From Anisodus tanguticus (lineage: Eukaryota > Streptophyta > Magnoliopsida > Solanales > Solanaceae): DNA of 64,000 bases. Both the position numbers and the translations under genes were made by a program. How positions within the stretch are numbered: position 1 is the stretch's first letter; every line of letters begins with the position of its first letter. The stretch is taken from contig CM067544.1 of the NCBI GenBank assembly GCA_034509755.1, forward strand, positions 7,915,501 to 7,979,500. The letters run 5' to 3'. Under the pieces are notes generated by a model, which saw only the letters and a list, made by a program, of their open reading frames with translations, made no database searches and was not told the origin of the DNA. This document shows positions 1-10,877 of this stretch, in pieces.

Positions 1-1500
1 TACCCCCTTATTCTTATTCGAAGTTATATTAATACCTCCCTGAAATGCCATAACCGTATTTGAGCATGGCTGTATATGCACGCGCCCTATCTCATTTGTA
101 CTTTTTCCTAAACAATCCGTTCCTCCCCTTCTCTCCTCTTTCCTTCCCCACCCTCTAGATCTCTCTCTCTCTCTCGTGTGTGTGTGTGTGTGTTTTCCTA
201 AACAATCGCTCGCACGCACGCATCCATATTCTTTGGTGAGAAAATATACCCCCATCCATACTCTTTGGCGAGAAAAAATTCACAGCCATCACCATTTTTG
301 GGAGACCACCCTCAAACCATTCTCTAAAATCTCTAAATACAGGCAAATCCCTAGTATGAATATATGGGTTTCCAATTTTAAGAAACCGTTTCTTTCCTCT
401 GATTATGCACGTATTATCAATTTTCTTTCTTAAGACTTTTGAATTTGTGAAATACTTATTTTTTCTTAATTTAAGACACTATCTAAGAATTATGATGAAT
501 AAATATTTTGTAATTATAGTCTAGTCCTTAGATATTACATACTAGTCCTTTTTGTAATCAATAAATAGACATGTAAGGAACAATGGAATACAAGAAGAAA
601 ATTCCCCCAATATCAGTGTCATTTAATTCCGTACAGAACTTACAAATAAAGAAAGTGCAATAACAAAGTTATATAAAACAGTTCTGGAAACAGAGAACTC
701 ACACCAAACAAAATGGATAAACCTTAAAGAGTGTTGTAAAAAAAACACATGCACTACCACACTACACTCACATTCACCACAGACGGCCAAGAACAAGTAT
801 AAAAGCATTTCCATTCAAAACCCAAAACTGGGCAAAAAACAGAAGAATCACCAGAAAGTAGAGGAACAGAAAATAAAAAGAAACCAAAAGATTGGGAAAA
901 AAAAAGTAAGCAAAAAATGAGGAAGAAGAATCCACCAGAGAAAGAGGGAAAAAGCAAGGGGAGAAAGCCGAAGAAGTAGACAGAAAAAGGAAGAGGGAAC
1001 TGAAAATTTGCTAACAATTCATGTTTGACGTCGGTCTATCCAGAAATAACAAGTGGAGCCAGAGGAACCAACAAATGACATGTAAAATTTAATACAAATC
1101 TGTAGTACCGATAATACCCTTGGACGACGAAAAAGCTACACTTATTATATAGTTAAAATGGTGAGTGAAAATGAAGTGGTGGGGTGGAGGTGGAGGAGGA
1201 CGAGAGGGGAGGTGGTGATTGGTGACTTTGGTGAAGATGAAGAAAGAGAAAACACAAAAAGAACATGACGAGAAAATGAGTAAGTATAAGCAAAGAAAAA
1301 GGAAAAAAATAAAAATTTAATATTATGTATAATTAGTTATATCATGTCCAAATGGATATTGACACGTGTCTTTTTTGTTTTTCCTGTTTTAAGCACTTTC
1401 TTTTGCCTCTCTCGCGCTCGTGGGAAATTGAAATCACTTTCTGTGCCACATCATCACTCAAGGGGGTATTAATTTCATTCTGAACAAAAATAAGGGGGTA
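1..1500. mobile_element. Non-autonomous DNA element with ~45-bp imperfect terminal inverted repeats (left end at window edge)
   Basis: The first ~45 bases, beginning TACCCCCTTATTCTTATTCG, are repeated in inverted orientation at 1456-1500, which ends in AATAAGGGGGTA. The two arms match with a few mismatches and both contain the pair 'TACCCCCTTATT' and 'TTAATACC(T/C)CC'. No transposase is visible between them; the interior is A-rich with short meaningless ORFs. A CT/GT microsatellite lies at 160-194. The TSD cannot be tested because the left flank is outside the window, so the superfamily (Mutator-like or other) is unknown. Confidence 0.55.
160..194. repeat. Compound CT/GT microsatellite
   Basis: A (CT)n run is followed directly by a (GT)n run. 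It creates spurious ORFs of Thr-His or Cys-Val repeats on either strand. Confidence 0.9.
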
Positions 1501-2149
1501 AAGAAACACCTGCAAAGTTTAAGTGTGCAAGTGAGTTTTCGGGACCAGTTTAGGGGGTAATTTATGTATTTCTCTCTTTATGCAATTGCAGAAAATCTTA
1601 TAACCACCAAAATTAATCACCTTTTGAGGCGTAATATTAGGCCTTTGATACTGAACATGTTGTCTATTGTACTTACTGTGCATTGGGGGGGGGGGGGGGG
1701 GGGTTGTTTCGAAATTCGAACTTTCTTTTTGTTTGTGTTCTAACGATAAGTGACCAAATTGTTGTTGCACTGAAGATGTTTCGTTCTACGATGAATATTT
1801 TATTAGTTCTTATTCGATGAGTATTTAATTAGTTCTTATTCTGTTTGGCATAGTAATGTTACTATCAGATGTCTTTTGATCTCCTACAGACTCAATGGCA
1901 AAATTGTATTACTTCTCCTAAATTTTTATAAGCGATTTATCTCATTGTTTTACGTGTTCGCGCAAAATGTTTCTCCTAAGTGTTATTAATTCCCCTAAAG
2001 AAATTTTGTCTGCCAAATTTTATTTCTGAAAACATTTTCATTTACGTGTCAATTGTTGATTACAATGTTATATGTCGTTTTAGATTCTTTTTGTGTGTAA
2101 TTCAATTTCGACACTACAGTTGTTAAGCTTACCACTTACCACTTACCAC
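1501..2149. other. Intergenic, with a G homopolymer and a heptamer repeat
   Basis: No gene seen. A run of about 19 G lies at 1685-1703, and a 7-bp unit (CTTACCA) is repeated almost four times at 2128-2154 just upstream of the F-box exon copy. Confidence 0.6.
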
Positions 2150-2710
2150 TTACCTTGGTTTGTGCTTCTTCTGTATCTTCAGTACTGCTAATGTTTCGTG
2201 GATGAAGACATTGATTTATCGGAAGACAACTACCTCTCCTTGCAACAAAACATATTCAAAAGTTCCTTATAGAATTTGAAGAATGTAAAGGTTATTTCAC
2301 CATTTTGTTGTAGTATCACAACAGAGCTCCCTCACTTCTTGACGTTTTTGCTTGAGCATGCAATAAATCTGGAGAAACTGGTCATAGTGCCAGCGCACAA
2401 GGGATGCAATAGCTGTTCTACTAATATGTCAAAACTGATAGAGAATTTGTTAGCTTTTCCAAGAGCTTCTAATAGTGCAGTTCTTTCCTTAGGATCATTT
2501 TTCAATTATATTTGAAACTGTCGTGTCGCCACATGATTGGGATTTGAGTGTAATATACTATAATTGATTAAACTAATGGTGGTAGTTTAAATTCAAAATT
2601 GTTTACATTGTCAGTATATGTAATTTAAGTCCTATTTGATATTCTTTCCTTCCGTCCAAAGAGAAATTATAAGGTTTTGATTATTATGGACATTTTAGAA
2701 CATCCGGAAT
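2150..2710 (+). pseudogene. Truncated tandem copy of the last exon and 3' flank of the downstream F-box gene
   Basis: This stretch matches the end of intron 2, exon 3 and the 3' flank of the F-box gene at 3777-5834, in the same orientation. Shared landmarks are the acceptor region (TTCTGTATCT(T)CAG), the peptide EDNYLSLQ(E/Q)NIFK, then FLLE(R/H)AINLEKLVI and MIENLLA(S/F)PRASN. The copy has a CAG-to-TAG change near 2269 inside the exon, so it is not translatable from the expected start. The similarity resumes past the stop codon (TATTTGATATTCTTTCCTTCC at about 2633 and 6138), so the duplication was of genomic DNA, not of a processed transcript. No F-box or LRR exon is present here. Confidence 0.8.
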
Positions 2711-3700
2711 TGGGAAGATTTTTTTTTTTGCCACTTTTCGTGTACTCATTCCATTTTCCATATGAAGTAATATTGTTACTACTATCTACACATTTACTAC
2801 CATTGACAAATTATTTTATCAGCTAAATATTTATTCATCACAAAAATTTGTTGATCCTTCATATAATCATTTTATGTGACATGAAACCATATATAAACAG
2901 TTTAATATTTCGTCGCCGAAATGATATCAATGATAGTTGTGAAAAAAAAATAAGTAAAGGGTCATATTTACCCTTGTATTATCCAAAATAAAAGCTATAC
3001 TGTTGTACTTTTTCAACATTCACATTCTTGGTGTCTTACTTTCAGCTACATTTACCCCTCATCTGATATATCCCCATGTCTCCACATAAAATTACCTACG
3101 TTGTAATCATTATTATTTCCGGTTTGTTATAATCGTTAGTAGTTTATTCTTTCTAGCATTTGTAATATTTACTTACTTTTAGTGGTTTATTCTTTCTAGC
3201 ATTTGTAATATTTACTTACTTCCCGTTTCCTGCAATTATTGTAACCCACAAACTTTATAGTAGTAAATTACTTATCTTGATTGATAATTAATTAAGAAAA
3301 TAATTGTTTTTGCTTTCTTTCAAAATTAATGTAACTGGAAGATGTTAATAATATAATTGAGATGTTTTTTTGAAAAGTCCAATTTATAATTCTCTATTAT
3401 ATGTAAGATGAAGTCGAAAGTATTACGGTGTTACCGACTTACTGTATCACACACTTTATCAAAACCAAATTAAAAAAATACGGCATCATATCGAATTAAT
3501 TTTATATGTAGTGATACAATATTTTAAAAAACCAAAAATAACCGAAGTTTTAGATTCTGTACCGTACCGTAGCATGAACTTCTCTAGTATAGTAATTCTT
3601 GGAAACTAAAATGACTTAACAGAGAGTAGTGGGCCAAGAGTAAATAAAATTTAATTATGTTGGTATTGATTAGACGGAATAGCAAACTACAGTTGTCACT
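2711..3700. other. Intergenic region and distal promoter of the F-box gene
   Basis: AT-rich, no gene seen. It includes a 43-bp tandem duplication (3137-3222) and the upstream region of the gene starting at 3777. Confidence 0.6.
3137..3222. repeat. 43-bp direct tandem duplication
   Basis: The segment GTTTATTCTTTCTAGCATTT and its continuation occur twice in a row with a period of 43 bp and one or two differences. Confidence 0.85.
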
Positions 3701-3706
3701 TGTCGG

Positions 3707-3714
3707 TATAAATA
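3707..3714 (+). promoter_or_regulatory. TATA box of the F-box/LRR gene
   Basis: TATAAATA lies 63 bp upstream of the ATG at 3777, which leaves a 5' UTR of about 35-40 bases. Position and sequence fit a plant core promoter. Confidence 0.65.
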
Positions 3715-3776
3715 AAAGCCATCATTTCCCCCTTGTTAGCCCTAATGAAGTCTGAAAGGAAAGTAGTGTAACAACC

Positions 3777-5834
3777 ATGGGCGACCAAGACCAATTCCCC
3801 AGCAGTTGTGGTGATGATGATGGAGGCTCTGAAAGCCAGATTGTTGAAAGCACAACAAAGAAGATTGAGACTGGCATTGATCGGATCAGTGAGCTACCTG
3901 ACTCTCTTATTGTCAAAATTCTCTCTCTAGTACCTTTAACAGATGCCTGCAGGACACCAATTCTCTCCAAACGTTGGCAATACCTCTGGACTTTGATAGA
4001 CAACCTTATTTTTGACGACAGCAGCGGATATATGAGTCGGTTGTATTGGTGGGGAGACAAAAGGTTCATTCTCTTTGTGGACAATGTACTACGTCTCCTT
4101 AGATGCTCCAAAATTAAAAAGTTGAGTCTACATTCCGGTTTCAAAGTTGGCTTGTCATATGGTTCCAAAATTGATAAGCGGCTTGAAATTGCTTTGAAGA
4201 AAAAAGTGGAGGATGTTGACTTGCATGTATTTTATAGTTTTGAAGGACCATACACCTTGCCACAACTTCTCTGCAGCAGCTCATCGATTTTAATACTAAA
4301 ATGCATGTTATGCAAATTTTCAGAAGATTGTGTACTAAATTGGACATCCCTGAAGAGTTTAACACTGGGATATTTGTTACTCAAGGATGAAATCATTGAA
4401 CAAATAATGTCAAATTGTCCTCAATTGGAATATTTAAAGCTACGTAGCTTTTGTGGTTTTAATCGTTTGCATATAACTTCTCCCAAGTGTAGGAGATTGC
4501 AATTGATTGATCATGAGCATCCTCATTGCGGAGATTGGGGTTCATTTGAAACAACTTGTTGCTTCGAAATTGTTGCTCCATATGTTCAACATTTAGAGAT
4601 TTCAGGCAATTTCATTGATGCGGAAGTTAGGCTTGGAGATCTGTCGTCTGTGGTCCATGCCGAGCTTACTTTTGAAATCCATGAACGTGATGCAATTGCC
4701 GATAAAACTATTGCAAAAGATTTATTGCTAAGTGTATGTTCTGCTAATGAGCTACTGACACCGTCCTGGATTATCGAGGTCAGTATATATATTACTAGTA
4801 AAACTAGATCCCCCTATTTTGCATGTCAAGTCAGAGCCGATCAACCTAAGTTTTCGAATGTGTTGATATATAGTAATTCTGTAAAATAAAGGTTACGAAC
4901 ATGAGTAAGTGAGAGACCAAAAACAAGGGAGAAATCTAGAATTATTTTGCACAAGATTTGAATGAAACTGAAATTTTAAGCGAGTAATGAAGAATTTAGA
5001 TCGACTGTGATTACGTTAAATATTTTTATGAAAATTAGACCAATAGCTTCTACTCCGCTTCTCTCTATTGTTTAGGGTAGAAGTTTGACCCGTAACTTTG
5101 GGATGTTTTCAAGGCCAGTAATTTTGATTTTGTGATGCTCAATGTATTTACTTTCTACTTTGCTTGTCTCTGCTGTTCAGGTGATTTCCAGGTTGAAAAA
5201 GGAAGACGTTTCATTACCCTTGCTGGAGTGCAAACAGTTGACCATAAATTCTTGGATTTCAAAATATTCCATCATCGGTATATACAGGCTCTTAATGTCA
5301 TCTCCATGTCTGGAGAATTTGACGATACTTCCTAAAAATGTATGTTTTCAATTGATTTCTTGCTGTCATTTTCAGATTTTGTGTGTGTATTCCTCAATTT
5401 CAGTACTATAACGATGCATTCTGAAATGGGCCAAAAACATCTGCTTAGTTTTTATACCATTTAACCTGATTTGTGATTCTTCTGTATCTCAGGACTGCAA
5501 ATATCTTTGGGCTATAAACATTGATTTGATGGAAGACAACTACCTCTCCTTGCAAGAAAACATATTCAAATGTTCCTTGCAGAATCTGAAGAATGCAAAG
5601 GTTATTTCCAACTGTTGTAGTTGTCGCTCTTTCGCTGACACAACGAAGATTATTCTTGAATTCTTGAAGTTTTTGCTCGAGCGTGCAATAAATCTGGAGA
5701 AACTGGTTATCGAGCAAGAGAGACGGAGATGCAAGTCATGCAACATCTGTTCAACTATTAATATCTCAAAAATGATAGAGAATTTGTTAGCTTCTCCAAG
5801 AGCTTCTAATACAACACTTATTTCCTTGGGATAA
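3777..5834 (+). CDS. F-box/LRR (FBD-type) protein, three exons
   Basis: Predicted exons are 3777-4778, 5181-5339 and 5493-5834. The introns begin GTCAGT and GTATGT and end TTCAG and TCTCAG, and every junction is phase 0, giving a 500-residue protein. Residues about 35-80 form an F-box (DRISELPDSLIVKILSLVPL, then LSKRWQYLW). Residues about 145-245 are leucine-rich repeat-like (LPQLLCSSSSILILKCMLCK; SLKSLTLGYLLL; CPQLEYLKL). The C-terminal exon (FLLERAINLEKLVIE) resembles the FBD-type tail of this plant family. Such proteins are substrate receptors of SCF ubiquitin ligases and bind SKP1 through the F-box; the substrate is unknown. Without splicing the first ORF would stop at 4889. A TATA box precedes it, and a broken copy of its last exon lies about 3.3 kb upstream. 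No frameshift or stop is seen in the spliced frame, so it could be functional. Confidence 0.85.
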
Positions 5835-6189
5835 ATTAATCTCCAGTGTTTACTTTCATGGGGAGTAAAGACTTTAATATTGACCCTGATTGTTACCCAG
5901 AATATTTTCTTCAATTATACTATTGAAACTCTTATACTTATTTGATATGTTTAGAAGGTTTTCTTTTTTCTTTGCGGTCAGTGTAAAGAATTCTTAAACC
6001 ATCAAATTACTTATAGGTAATCGTTTATAAATACCGGTATCTTGAAAAAGAAGATAATTATCAGCTATAACCTATTAAACTACCGTGGTTAGTTGTGTAA
6101 AATGTTTTACTGTAAACATATAGTATAGTAATACTATTTGATATTCTTTCCTTCCATCAGAGTAAATAAGGTTTTGATTATTAAAACAT

Positions 6190-6950
6190 CTGGACTTGTG
6201 AACCTCCCTAGGGACTTTGTCGTATGCCTTCTCGAGGTCGATGAAAACCATATGTAAGTCTCTCTTCTTCTCCCTATACTGCTCAACCAACCTAATAAGA
6301 TGAATGACTTCTGTAGTCGAACGCCCCGGCATGAATCCAAACTAGTTCTCAGAAATAGACACGCCTCTTCTCACCCTTATCTCTACGACTCTTTCCCAAA
6401 CTTTTATAGTGTGGCTTAGCAGCTTGATACCCCTATAGTAGTTGCAACTCTGGATATCACCTTTGTTCTTGTACAAAGGGATCATTGTACTCCACGTCCA
6501 TTCTTCGGGCATTCTCGCCGTCTTAAAAATGACGTTAAACAACAAAGTCAGTCACTCCAAACCTGTCTTGCCTGCGCTCTTCCAAAATTCAACTGGGATC
6601 TCATCAGGTCCGGTCGCTCGTCCCCTGTGCATCCTGCGAATAGCACTTTTAACCTCCTCAACCTTAATGCTTCTACAATACCCAAAATCCCGGTATCTAC
6701 CAGATTGCTCCAGATCTCCAGCACAATGTCTCTATCTCCTTTTTCGTTCAAGAGTTTATGGAAGTAAGACTGCCACTTCCGCCTAATATGTGTGTCCTCG
6801 TCCTTGATGCACCTCACGTGATCCAAGTCATGGGCCCTCCTCTCCCTCGCCTAGCCCTAGTCTGTACAATTTCCTATCCCCGCCTTTTCCTCTAATTCCA
6901 CATACTGGCGTTCAAAAGCCGCCGTTTTCGTCGCCGTAACCGCAAGCTTA
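6190..6950 (-). mobile_element. LINE (RTE-like) fragment with reverse transcriptase remnant
   Basis: On the minus strand three frames together read through part of a non-LTR reverse transcriptase: RMPEEW, then NYRGIKLLSHTIKVWERV, then FMPGRSTTEVIHLIRLVEQY, and DLHMVFIDLEKAYDKVP. These are hallmark motifs of plant RTE-type LINEs (established knowledge). The frame is broken at least twice. The FADD catalytic box and everything after KVPRE is missing, and no endonuclease domain is seen, so this is a dead internal fragment. It abuts the 3' flank of the F-box gene at about 6190, where similarity to the upstream duplicate ends. Confidence 0.85.
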
Positions 6951-7384
6951 AAATAAATGAGATTTATTTTTATGAGGGGTATGTAGACATAAAATAAATA
7001 AAAGTGATCCTACTCTACCAGTTTAATTTTCAGATGAGGTTTTTCACACTTAAAAATAAGTATTTGCCCTTAGAATTGCAATTTGAATTGAGCTTTCTGG
7101 GGCTTGACTTTTGATTGTAGATTGGATGATCTTATCTTGGAGGTGATAGCTGGATTGAAGGAACCACGTGGGTCTAGTCGAACAACAATTTCTTCATACC
7201 TCGAGGTGTTGCTTCTTATTACCTCGAGGTGTTGCTTCTCCAAAGAATCATTTATATCCAATTTGTTTTTAAAAAAAATGTGCTATACGTTAAGGATTAA
7301 TATCTTTGTCGATCAGACTCCAATCAAACATTGAGATGTGATAAAAGAAACATAAAGAACGGTGAAGTAGCATGTAACAATTGC
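6951..7384. other. Intergenic, nothing recognised
   Basis: AT-rich sequence with a short direct repeat (CCTCGAGGTGTTGCTTCT twice, about 7200-7240). No coding or element signal seen. Confidence 0.5.
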
Positions 7385-8408
7385 GAATGTTAGAAGTGTG
7401 TGAGTGTCTCATCTAAAAGTTTAAATTATTAGAGAGTACACTTTTAATATTTAAGTATATTTTCGACAAGCCCTCTCACGTGTTGGCCTGATTTATTTTA
7501 TGGTCAAGCACGTGAAAATTCATTTTTTAAAATTATGGATGGCGGTAAAATTCGATTTCAAGATCTATGCCTGCTCTTAGGGTGTTCATGGTTTGGTTAG
7601 AAACTGATTCAAACTGCAAACCAATAATTGTTTGGGTTTGGTTTGGTTTTAAATTATTAAAAACCGATAATATTTGGTTTGGTTTTGGTTTTATTAAAAA
7701 TAAATTGAAGAAAAAACCGAACCGAACCGACAAATCATATATATAATTTTATAATTATATATATAATATATTAATTTTTATAGTAATTTTTAATATTTTA
7801 TTTACTTTTTTATCAAATTTTCTTTATCTCTAATAGGCTAATAAACTTTACACCTTAAGCTCATTTTTAACTATAAGAGATCCATGAAATCCAATCTCAT
7901 TAATTTAAAGAAACATTTATGAGATTTACCTAAAAAAGATGGTGTTTCTTATAAACTTTATTCACTTGATTAAAGCTTATAGATCTTAAGATATTTTCTC
8001 CATAATTCAAAAAAGTTATAGCTCTCACAATAAAAAAAAAATAACAACTGATTGTAAGTTGAAAAAGAATGAACAAATCTTTCTTAATCGTAGAAAAAAA
8101 ATGAAAGAGAAAAAAATACCATTAAGTTTCTTAAAAACCGAAAATCGAACCAAACCAATGGATATGTATTATCTTTGGTTTGGTTTGATTTGTTTTTAAC
8201 AATTAAAAAATTGACTACATTGGTTTGGTTTTGATTTAACCAAAAACTGACCCATGAACACCCCTACCTGCTCTTATATCATGTTGAAGTGTATGACCGT
8301 CTCATCTAAAAACTTAAGCTATTAGAGAGCACACTTTTAATATTTAATTACGTGTGCTTTCTAATAACTTACACTTTTAGATTAACCGGTCACATACTTC
8401 AACAACCA
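7385..8408. repeat. Older palindromic Solanaceae-type repeat, split by a hAT-like MITE
   Basis: Outer parts 7385-7577 and 8267-8408 belong to one repeat. The motif GTCTCATCTAAAA(G/A), followed by TTA-rich sequence and AGAGAG(T/C)ACACTTTTAATA, occurs near 7405 and again near 8300, and an inverted copy closes the structure at about 8350-8408. I recall this motif set (with CCCTCTCACGTG) as widespread in Solanaceae intergenic DNA. The insert at 7578-8266 sits inside it. Confidence 0.6.
7578..8266. mobile_element. hAT-like MITE, 689 bp, with 8-bp TSD
   Basis: The ends are TAGGGTGTTCATGG and its inverse CCATGAACACCCCTA. They are flanked on both sides by the 8-bp direct repeat CCTGCTCT (7570-7577 and 8267-8274). 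An 8-bp TSD with TA(G)GGG-type ends is typical of hAT superfamily derivatives. Subterminal GGTTTGGTTTGGTT tracts occur in both arms in inverted orientation. There is no coding capacity. Confidence 0.85.
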
Positions 8409-9424
8409 GTAAATAATTTATCCATAGATACTTAAGACATCAAAACTAGGCTCTCGAGATCTCATGTTAGGTGACATCTATTCCATGATAATTACAAAAG
8501 AGCTTTGACACGATGAAACAATCCCACAAATTTTCTTGCAAATGATTAAGGTAATGGTAGTTTTAACAAATTTACGTATTAAAAAGTTCCATCAGAAGTA
8601 TTTGAATGGCATTTAACACATTTATATATATATATAATGTAAAATCTCATATCAACAATGCACAAGAGCAATAATCGTTACATCCTTTTTGAAAAAAAAT
8701 ACTGAGAATGCAATTTTTAGAAGGTATTTTAAAAATAATTACAATTACTTTCTAAAAATTACATAAATACAATTTATTCAATTTTTAACTTTTTAATTAC
8801 ATTGTGTGTGAAAATTTTATATTCCTAAAATATCTCTCCTTATTAAATATATAATAAGAGAAAATATTCTCTCACATAAAACTACTACCATATTATTTTC
8901 CCAACTCAATAGTGAATTGCTAATACAATTAGATACGTACATATAACACTACCTAGTAGCTAATGCAGATTTAAGTTTAGAATATATGGGCATCGATGTA
9001 CTATATATTTATGCATGGCATAAATAACAAATATCTTTAAGTATAATATATATTGAACATGATATACTATTATATATTTGGTATACCTAATAATGCTTCC
9101 TCATTATCGTTAATATGTTTACTAGAATGGAGAATTTGTAGGGACTAATTGGTTTTATTAAATATTCCTCATATTTAGTCTTACTTTATTGAAGATAGAA
9201 ATATGACCGATCAAATTTAGTTTTCTCATTAATTGAAAATTATCATATTTAAAGGGTTTCTCATTTACTTATTTACCTCGTATGTATCGTAGATTATGTA
9301 ATTTAATTAATAATTATAAATATAAAATATTTTACTCATTCAGTAGTATTTATGGAAGTTCTTTTTTTTGTGGTTTATAATGCAATATACCCCATTTGTA
9401 GCACAATGGTCTGTCCAACCATTA
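8409..9424. other. AT-rich intergenic DNA
   Basis: No gene or delimited element seen. A short TATATA run lies near 8624-8634. Confidence 0.5.
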
Positions 9425-9912
9425 AAGGGCCATTTGGTTTGGGTTGGAGGAGATTAATCTCCACGTAAAATCCATCACCATGTTTTGAGGTAATTTAAAT
9501 CAGCATTATGTTCTATGTTATTTGGTCGTTAGTTTTTATTTTCCTCGTATATATAACATGGAGTATGAGTTATATTGAAATTTATCTATTATTTTATGCT
9601 CGGTAACAATGTGGAATAAGAATAAGGATAATTAGTAATACATGGATTAAATTCTAAATTAATAAAACTATCCCTCATAATAGTAAGATTTAGTTTTTTA
9701 TTTTACCAAGCAAATAAGCAATTGTTTTAAATTATACATTGTATACTAATTTGTAATAAATCAAAATCATTGAGCAAGAAATAATTTCTTTATTACTAAT
9801 ACCTACATTACAATCTTTACATTATTAATCTCCGCATTACTAATTCCTACATTACCAATCATTATATTATTAATCCCTACCTAATTTGTCTCTAAAACAA
9901 ACCCTATGGGGT
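9425..9912. mobile_element. Putative MITE with weak inverted ends
   Basis: GGGCCATTTGGTTTGGGTTGGAG at about 9427 is mirrored by CTCTAAAACAAACCCTATGG at about 9890-9909. GATTAAT- and AGGGATTAATAA-like motifs lie just inside each end. I could not find a convincing TSD. Confidence 0.4.
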
Positions 9913-10214
9913 CTCTACTGCCACACTTGAATATGAAAGTGGGTTACCAAATTTTATAAGTGATGAAATTTTACGAATTTCTCTTCAAATGGGCTGGTCT
10001 TTACTTTTTATCCTTTAATAATCGAATTTATACCTAGTGGGACATAAGTTTCTTAAGGGCAAAAGTCGTGCGGTACATAACTTATGAGATATTGTAATGC
10101 GAAAATACAAACTTATATATCGCAAAAACATTGTTTGTTATAAGGGACAAAAATTAAAGACCATCACATAATAGGAAAAAAGTGCAAATGGGGAAATTCA
10201 CACGAATGACCTTA
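9913..10214. other. Intergenic, nothing recognised
   Basis: No coding or element signal seen apart from the flanking repeats. Confidence 0.4.
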
Positions 10215-10640
10215 TTTCGGGATGGTCTTTAATTTTTTGCCATCAAAATTAAAATATTTATTTTTTGTCCTTCGCCTAATATCCTGAGGTTTTGGATTCG
10301 AACTTTTGCTCAGGAAAAAATTAAAAAGAATTTCGCAAGGCTGAGGTTTGTAGCAATGCCTATTCGGATAAAATTAGATCTATTCGGGTAAAATTAGGCC
10401 TATTAGGCAGAGGTTTCTCATAAGGCAAACTTTTACCCGAAATTAGGCTTAAGACAAACTTCTGCCGATATATACCTAATTAATAGGCTTAATTTTGCTA
10501 CAAAACTCTATCTTGTGAAATTTTTTTCAATTTTTGCCTGAGCAGGGGTTCAAATACGAAACTCATAATTTTTAGGCGAAAAGTAAAAATTAAAGATTTT
10601 AAATTAGGGGGGGGGGGGGGATTAAAGACCAATGCCTTTG
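10215..10640. repeat. Long imperfect inverted repeat (foldback/MITE-like)
   Basis: The left arm (about 10231-10355) and the inverse of the right arm (about 10500-10631) share, in order, GGTCTTTAAT, CGCCTAA, TTTGAAC or TTCGAAC, GCTCAGG and GTTTTGTAGCAA-like motifs. A G homopolymer at 10608-10620 lies in the right arm. The centre holds AAATTAGGC-type short repeats. Exact ends and TSD are unclear. Confidence 0.65.
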
Positions 10641-10877
10641 AAGGGCATTCCGCAACCAAAAATGGTGCAAATGACACAAGGATTTGGCCAAAAGTTCGCC
10701 AGCACAAGGCCCAATTATGTCTCCAGTCCTTTTCATGTGTAATGGAATATGACAGTGAAAATATGATACAGTTTTTAGAAGTTGGGCTTGGGTAGATTTG
10801 CACCCACTCTAGCAAAGGCAGCTCAATTATGTTTTCAGTCTATTTCTTGTGGAAAAAGAAACATGTGAGATCTAGAT

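Noticed and set aside
7200..7240. CCTCGAGGTGTTGCTTCT repeated twice as start of a CRISPR-like or tandem array
   Set aside because: Only two copies with no spacing pattern; ordinary local duplication in a plant genome.
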